From contig JAJFII010000069.1 in NCBI GenBank assembly GCA_021775095.1, forward strand, positions 124,001 to 188,000: a stretch of 64,000 nt of DNA, in the 5' to 3' direction. Position 1 is the stretch's first letter; each line of letters opens with the position of its first letter. Both the position numbers and the translations under genes were made by a program. The DNA is from Rhodospirillales bacterium. Its GTDB lineage: Bacteria; Pseudomonadota; Alphaproteobacteria; Rhodospirillales; Casp-alpha2. Below the pieces are notes generated by a model that searched no databases, was not told where the DNA came from, and saw nothing but the letters and a program-made list of their open reading frames with translations. Shown one piece after another: positions 60,819-64,000 of this stretch.

Positions 60819-63779
60819 TTACTCTTTAAAAGCACCCGTTTTTTTTATAAAAGGCACCATTTTTTGAACATCTTCAAATATCCGTAGGATCTTTTCATCG
60901 TCATAATTGATGGCTAGAAGACCTGCCTTTGTGGCATTCATTGCTTCCCCCGATGCCTCAATTAGCGATCCAATTTGAGAATTATAATTAACTCGTAGAA
61001 ACGCCAATATAGCCAAATGCGAAAATATCCAGAGAGACAAATATTCGTCAGTCATTTCCTGTACCATTAGATTTATTGGTATATTTTGGTAAATATATTT
61101 TGGAGTGGTAAAGATTGGACTTCGTTGAAAGTGTAACGTTAACCGTTGAATTCTATTTTGCCGCTCGTAGTCCAATATTCTCAAACCGTATCTCAATATT
61201 GGGAATCCCTTTGGTGATGCACCTTCAGCAAATACTGCCAACAACGCCTCGGAAATACTTACAACATCTGCAACAAAAAACGTTTTCCTTTGTATCCTGA
61301 TTACACTTGAATTCCATATTTCTGCGCCGCGCCGCGCTGCTTCATCTGGGAAATCACCAAATATATCAAGATGAATTTTGGCTATGTCCTTATCTTCACT
61401 GGCCTTTTTGATAGCCTTTTCGTCGGATTGAAGTTTATCCAATAGGCTTTCGAAAAGGTCACGATGATCACTTTTGCTTATCCCATACGTTAATTCGTCA
61501 GCAAACTGTCCTGTTTTTCTATTAACCTCTGTCAAATAAATCACGGCTTCATCTGAGATTCCGGCAACTATTGCTCTTCTCCGTTTATTCATACTCCAAA
61601 GCAACCGCGATATACTCGATGTTCCCTGATCAATTCTAATTACAGTCCGAACGAAAGAATGGATTTCCATTTCCGATACACCAGAAAGGCAGTCTAGTAC
61701 CTCAAGCATAAATGAGGAATACTCTTGCAGGTTGGATTTCCTTATCTTTTCTCTTTGGGCGACCTCAATCAAATAGTTTGCGATTATTGAAGCACTAGAT
61801 CTAGTTGACTCAATCCTTTCCTGTATCGCTAGAACGCTTGGCACATGCCAAGAACCATCGAGAATTTTTGGCTCAATCGCTTTCAACAAATCAATTGTGC
61901 GTTCATTCTTTTCATGTAGTGACTGTGCAAAAAAATATTCAAGAAATGTACGGTGGGTAAAATTAAAATATTCTGGGCCTTTTTCCGTGAGTATCCACGC
62001 TCGCCCCGTGACAAACCTAACCACGCTTTCTGCATCCGTTTTTGCACGAAGATTGCCTACGTCTTTGTAGTAGGAGCGCACAAAATGGGCTTCAATCATT
62101 TGGGTGAGCCTACGTTTCGAAATGCCATCTGCATATTCGGCTTCCGTAAACATCGGAACCGCAATTTCTCTTATTAAATCAAAGATGCTGAAACCTTGAG
62201 GTAATTCACTTTGAATTCCTCGTTGCCGGTCCCAATCATCAAACATTAGTTTAGCGCAGGCACTATATAAACCGGCGCGGGTCGCAGGCAATTCTCCTTG
62301 CCGCATATGAAATAGCCAGCACATTAAGGTCAGCATAAGCGGGTTTCCGATAAGATCCGCACTATATCCCCCAACGCCCTTCATAAATTCGACGCTAGAT
62401 TTTTCAGCGTCTGCATGTTTTTTGCCCCAAAGTTCAACGGATAAATTGACAAATAACTCTTTCGCATTTTGAGCCGGTAATTGCATCAATTCATACGTAT
62501 CAAAACCATTCATCGGTGCTTGCGAATATCCATGTTTCCTAGAAGTTACCAAAATACGGCAGAGAGGAAATTTGTGAGCGAGCCCTTGAATTGCGTCTCG
62601 ATATTCCCTTCGAATTTGCAATTCGATGATTTCGTCGATCCCATCAAAAATCAGAAATAGGTGCCCGTAACCAAGATAATTCAGCAAATACGATTTTGTA
62701 TCGTTTATTGAGTCGTCTGTAAGCTTTGAAAGTTCTGCGGCGAGAAAATCAACAATCGAAATATTTGGATTAACTGCTGTTGCAGCTCGATACCGTTTTG
62801 CTTCCGACAATATTGGAATTTGCCCCAACTTGTGTTGGGCATTCTGAGCCAAGTTTGTAGAACACCAACGGGTTAACGTGGTTTTTCCACCACCCGGGTC
62901 ACCAAGTAATACTGCATGATGTATTTCCGAATAAACCTCGTTGGGATTTAACACAGCGTCTAAATCTTTATTCGCCAACAATTTAACTGGGCATTCTGCG
63001 AATACTCGATTGGAATTAACATGCTTTTGCTGGTTATCAGCCCCATAAACCGGAGTCATTGCAGTCTGATGTTCTACTGCTTCCGATACGCGCAGCCCCC
63101 ATTCTCTTAATGCATCAATACTAACTTTTGGCGGGAAAGGTGGAAGGTTTGCTTTTTTTCTTCCCTCATCACCATATAGATTTACTAAGCATTTATCTCT
63201 AGAAGCGAATTGATTTATTAAATCCCTATCCCGCATTTTTAATTCACGCTTAAGTTCATATTCGATAAGCGAAGATGAAACAGCTGAATTTTTGGCAAGT
63301 TCGCGGACCTGTTTAATTTCCACTTCTTGCCGACGTTCGTATAAACTACGTGAAAACGAGCGCATGAACCTGTCGTAAGTGTCAAGCCCTGCAGATTTTG
63401 TACGGCCAGTATGATAAATATATAGACTACAAAAACATTCTCGCGCACCCTCACGGTTTTCGTAGGAAAACTGGGTATCCATTTTACCGGTCTTATTGTT
63501 GTATTCGTCAATAGGAGGATATAAAATTGCTATTTCCACTAAATGCTGAAGAAATCCACAATCTCTAATTCCATTTAAAAAATTTCCTAGGGATTCGGTC
63601 AACTCACCTTTGCGGCCAAATGCTCTTTCCACATCATTGATCGATTTCGATATAATCTTTTTAAATTTCTGCCCATCATCCATTGCGTCATGAACATTAA
63701 TTATTCGCGCTACGGGATAGGAGAGGCGTTTAATCGCGCTGGGTAGCAACATTTGTAAAGCTTCACCAATTACTCCCAC
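60819..63779 (-). CDS. NACHT-type STAND NTPase, candidate anti-phage defence protein
   Basis: A 986-residue protein. The N-terminal part (about 1-240) is helical with no readable catalytic motif. The NACHT core has Walker A GDPGGGKT (293-300), Walker B LFLIFDGIDEI (374-384) and the sensor-type RILVTSR (408-414). The C-terminal half is helical with no LRR or WD pattern, so it may be a sensor region. Bacterial NACHT proteins protect cells from phage. It starts with GTG, GGAG 7 bases upstream, and stands alone on the strand opposite the neighbouring operon. Three 60-base samples had 39 % G+C in total, against 55 % in one dnaB sample, so it was probably acquired from elsewhere. Confidence 0.85.
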   Translation of the reverse strand: MGVIGEALQMLLPSAIKRLSYPVARIINVHDAMDDGQKFKKIISKSINDVERAFGRKGELTESLGNFLNGIRDCGFLQHLVEIAILYPPIDEYNNKTGKMDTQFSYENREGARECFCSLYIYHTGRTKSAGLDTYDRFMRSFSRSLYERRQEVEIKQVRELAKNSAVSSSLIEYELKRELKMRDRDLINQFASRDKCLVNLYGDEGRKKANLPPFPPKVSIDALREWGLRVSEAVEHQTAMTPVYGADNQQKHVNSNRVFAECPVKLLANKDLDAVLNPNEVYSEIHHAVLLGDPGGGKTTLTRWCSTNLAQNAQHKLGQIPILSEAKRYRAATAVNPNISIVDFLAAELSKLTDDSINDTKSYLLNYLGYGHLFLIFDGIDEIIELQIRREYRDAIQGLAHKFPLCRILVTSRKHGYSQAPMNGFDTYELMQLPAQNAKELFVNLSVELWGKKHADAEKSSVEFMKGVGGYSADLIGNPLMLTLMCWLFHMRQGELPATRAGLYSACAKLMFDDWDRQRGIQSELPQGFSIFDLIREIAVPMFTEAEYADGISKRRLTQMIEAHFVRSYYKDVGNLRAKTDAESVVRFVTGRAWILTEKGPEYFNFTHRTFLEYFFAQSLHEKNERTIDLLKAIEPKILDGSWHVPSVLAIQERIESTRSSASIIANYLIEVAQREKIRKSNLQEYSSFMLEVLDCLSGVSEMEIHSFVRTVIRIDQGTSSISRLLWSMNKRRRAIVAGISDEAVIYLTEVNRKTGQFADELTYGISKSDHRDLFESLLDKLQSDEKAIKKASEDKDIAKIHLDIFGDFPDEAARRGAEIWNSSVIRIQRKTFFVADVVSISEALLAVFAEGASPKGFPILRYGLRILDYERQNRIQRLTLHFQRSPIFTTPKYIYQNIPINLMVQEMTDEYLSLWIFSHLAILAFLRVNYNSQIGSLIEASGEAMNATKAGLLAINYDDEKILRIFEDVQKMVPFIKKTGAFKE

Positions 63780-64000
63780 AAACGATCTCCTATTTTATTT
63801 GAATTTCATCGGGCGATTTTGGATATGCGAATTGATTCTTACATTAATGAATTTTCTAATCAACGAATTTTCAACCATAAATTGCTGCATGACAGGGTGA
63901 GTATTTGATCTTCTCGCTGTTCTGCGCCAATTTTACTCCCGAAGTACTGATATATCCGCAGTATTTTTACAGTAAACGTCCGGACACTCATCGCGATTTT
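63780..64000. promoter_or_regulatory. AT-rich upstream region of the NACHT gene
   Basis: 221 bases with no gene on either strand, AT-rich like the NACHT gene. It holds the NACHT ribosome site GGAG and, presumably, its promoter; no clear -35/-10 pair could be fixed. No tRNA-Met 3' repeat is present, so the prophage end is beyond the window. Confidence 0.45.

Larger units (their letters stand above)
38046..64000. mobile_element. Temperate prophage, left part (right end outside the window)
   Basis: Phage-type genes run continuously from the integrase beside tRNA-Met to at least 60612. The order is lambda-like: integrase and excisionase-like gene, leftward early and recombination genes, repressor/Cro switch, rightward replication genes. 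No terminase, capsid, tail or lysis gene is present, so the late half must lie to the right or be lost. The NACHT gene at 60819-63779 would be inside if attR is beyond the window. Confidence 0.85.

Noticed and set aside
60613-64000. Search for attR (copy of the tRNA-Met 3' end)
   Set aside because: No copy of the tRNA end was found by eye in either non-coding gap at the right; the prophage end must be outside the window.

Overview
The window looks like an alphaproteobacterial chromosome, probably Rhodospirillales-like and aquatic. This is inferred from gene content: a TRAP transporter with its own universal stress protein, a glyQ-glyS-ppdK block, an IspB-type polyprenyl synthase, an acrylyl-CoA reductase (AcuI family), and small class I cytochromes c. 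No rRNA or other decisive taxonomic marker is present.

Bases 1-38045 are chromosomal. They hold the end of a TRAP 4TM/12TM permease with a universal stress protein; a cytochrome c; a TRAP-type binding protein; a leftward cluster (rraA, peptide-type ABC binding protein, two permeases, fused ATPase, DUF475 membrane protein, 3-hydroxyisobutyrate-dehydrogenase-like enzyme) with a divergent FadR-type GntR regulator; an EamA exporter; tRNA-Pro; ispB; a tRNA-type methyltransferase; glyQS and ppdK; another cytochrome c; a HIT hydrolase; ygfZ; a glycan cluster of four glycosyltransferases and an asparagine-synthase-like amidotransferase leading into pyrC; a chromate pair (rhodanese-ChrB plus ChrA); acuI; and a lipoprotein behind a sigma-54-like promoter.

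From tRNA-Met (38046-38122) to the right edge is a temperate prophage, cut by the window. An integrase points back at the tRNA. The plan is lambda-like. A leftward early operon (39272-48977) carries excisionase-like and zinc-finger proteins, a DUF5131 protein, an HNH protein, and a recombination pair (RecA-like ATPase plus RecE-like PD-(D/E)XK nuclease). The immunity region (48978-50245) has an S24 repressor and a Cro-like protein divergently transcribed, with related operators in PL, PR and PRM; cI and cro both appear leaderless. The rightward operon (50501-60612) carries a CII-like protein, a RuvC-like resolvase, a J-domain protein, a radical SAM enzyme, an adenine-type and a repeat-bearing cytosine DNA methyltransferase, a DnaA-domain-IV-like protein, DnaB and a DUF1376 protein. 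Most neighbours overlap by 1-8 bases.

At the right end a lone, AT-rich, opposite-strand gene (60819-63779) encodes a 986-residue NACHT-type STAND NTPase. It is the best candidate for a little-described system: a prophage-borne anti-phage defence protein. No phage head, tail, packaging or lysis genes and no attR are in the window, so whether this gene lies inside the prophage is inferred from position only. Other items of note are the eight-repeat recognition region of the cytosine methyltransferase, the radical SAM/two-methyltransferase cassette, an 18-bp terminal-inverted-repeat element, a very small coupled membrane ORF, and a membrane-protein moron.
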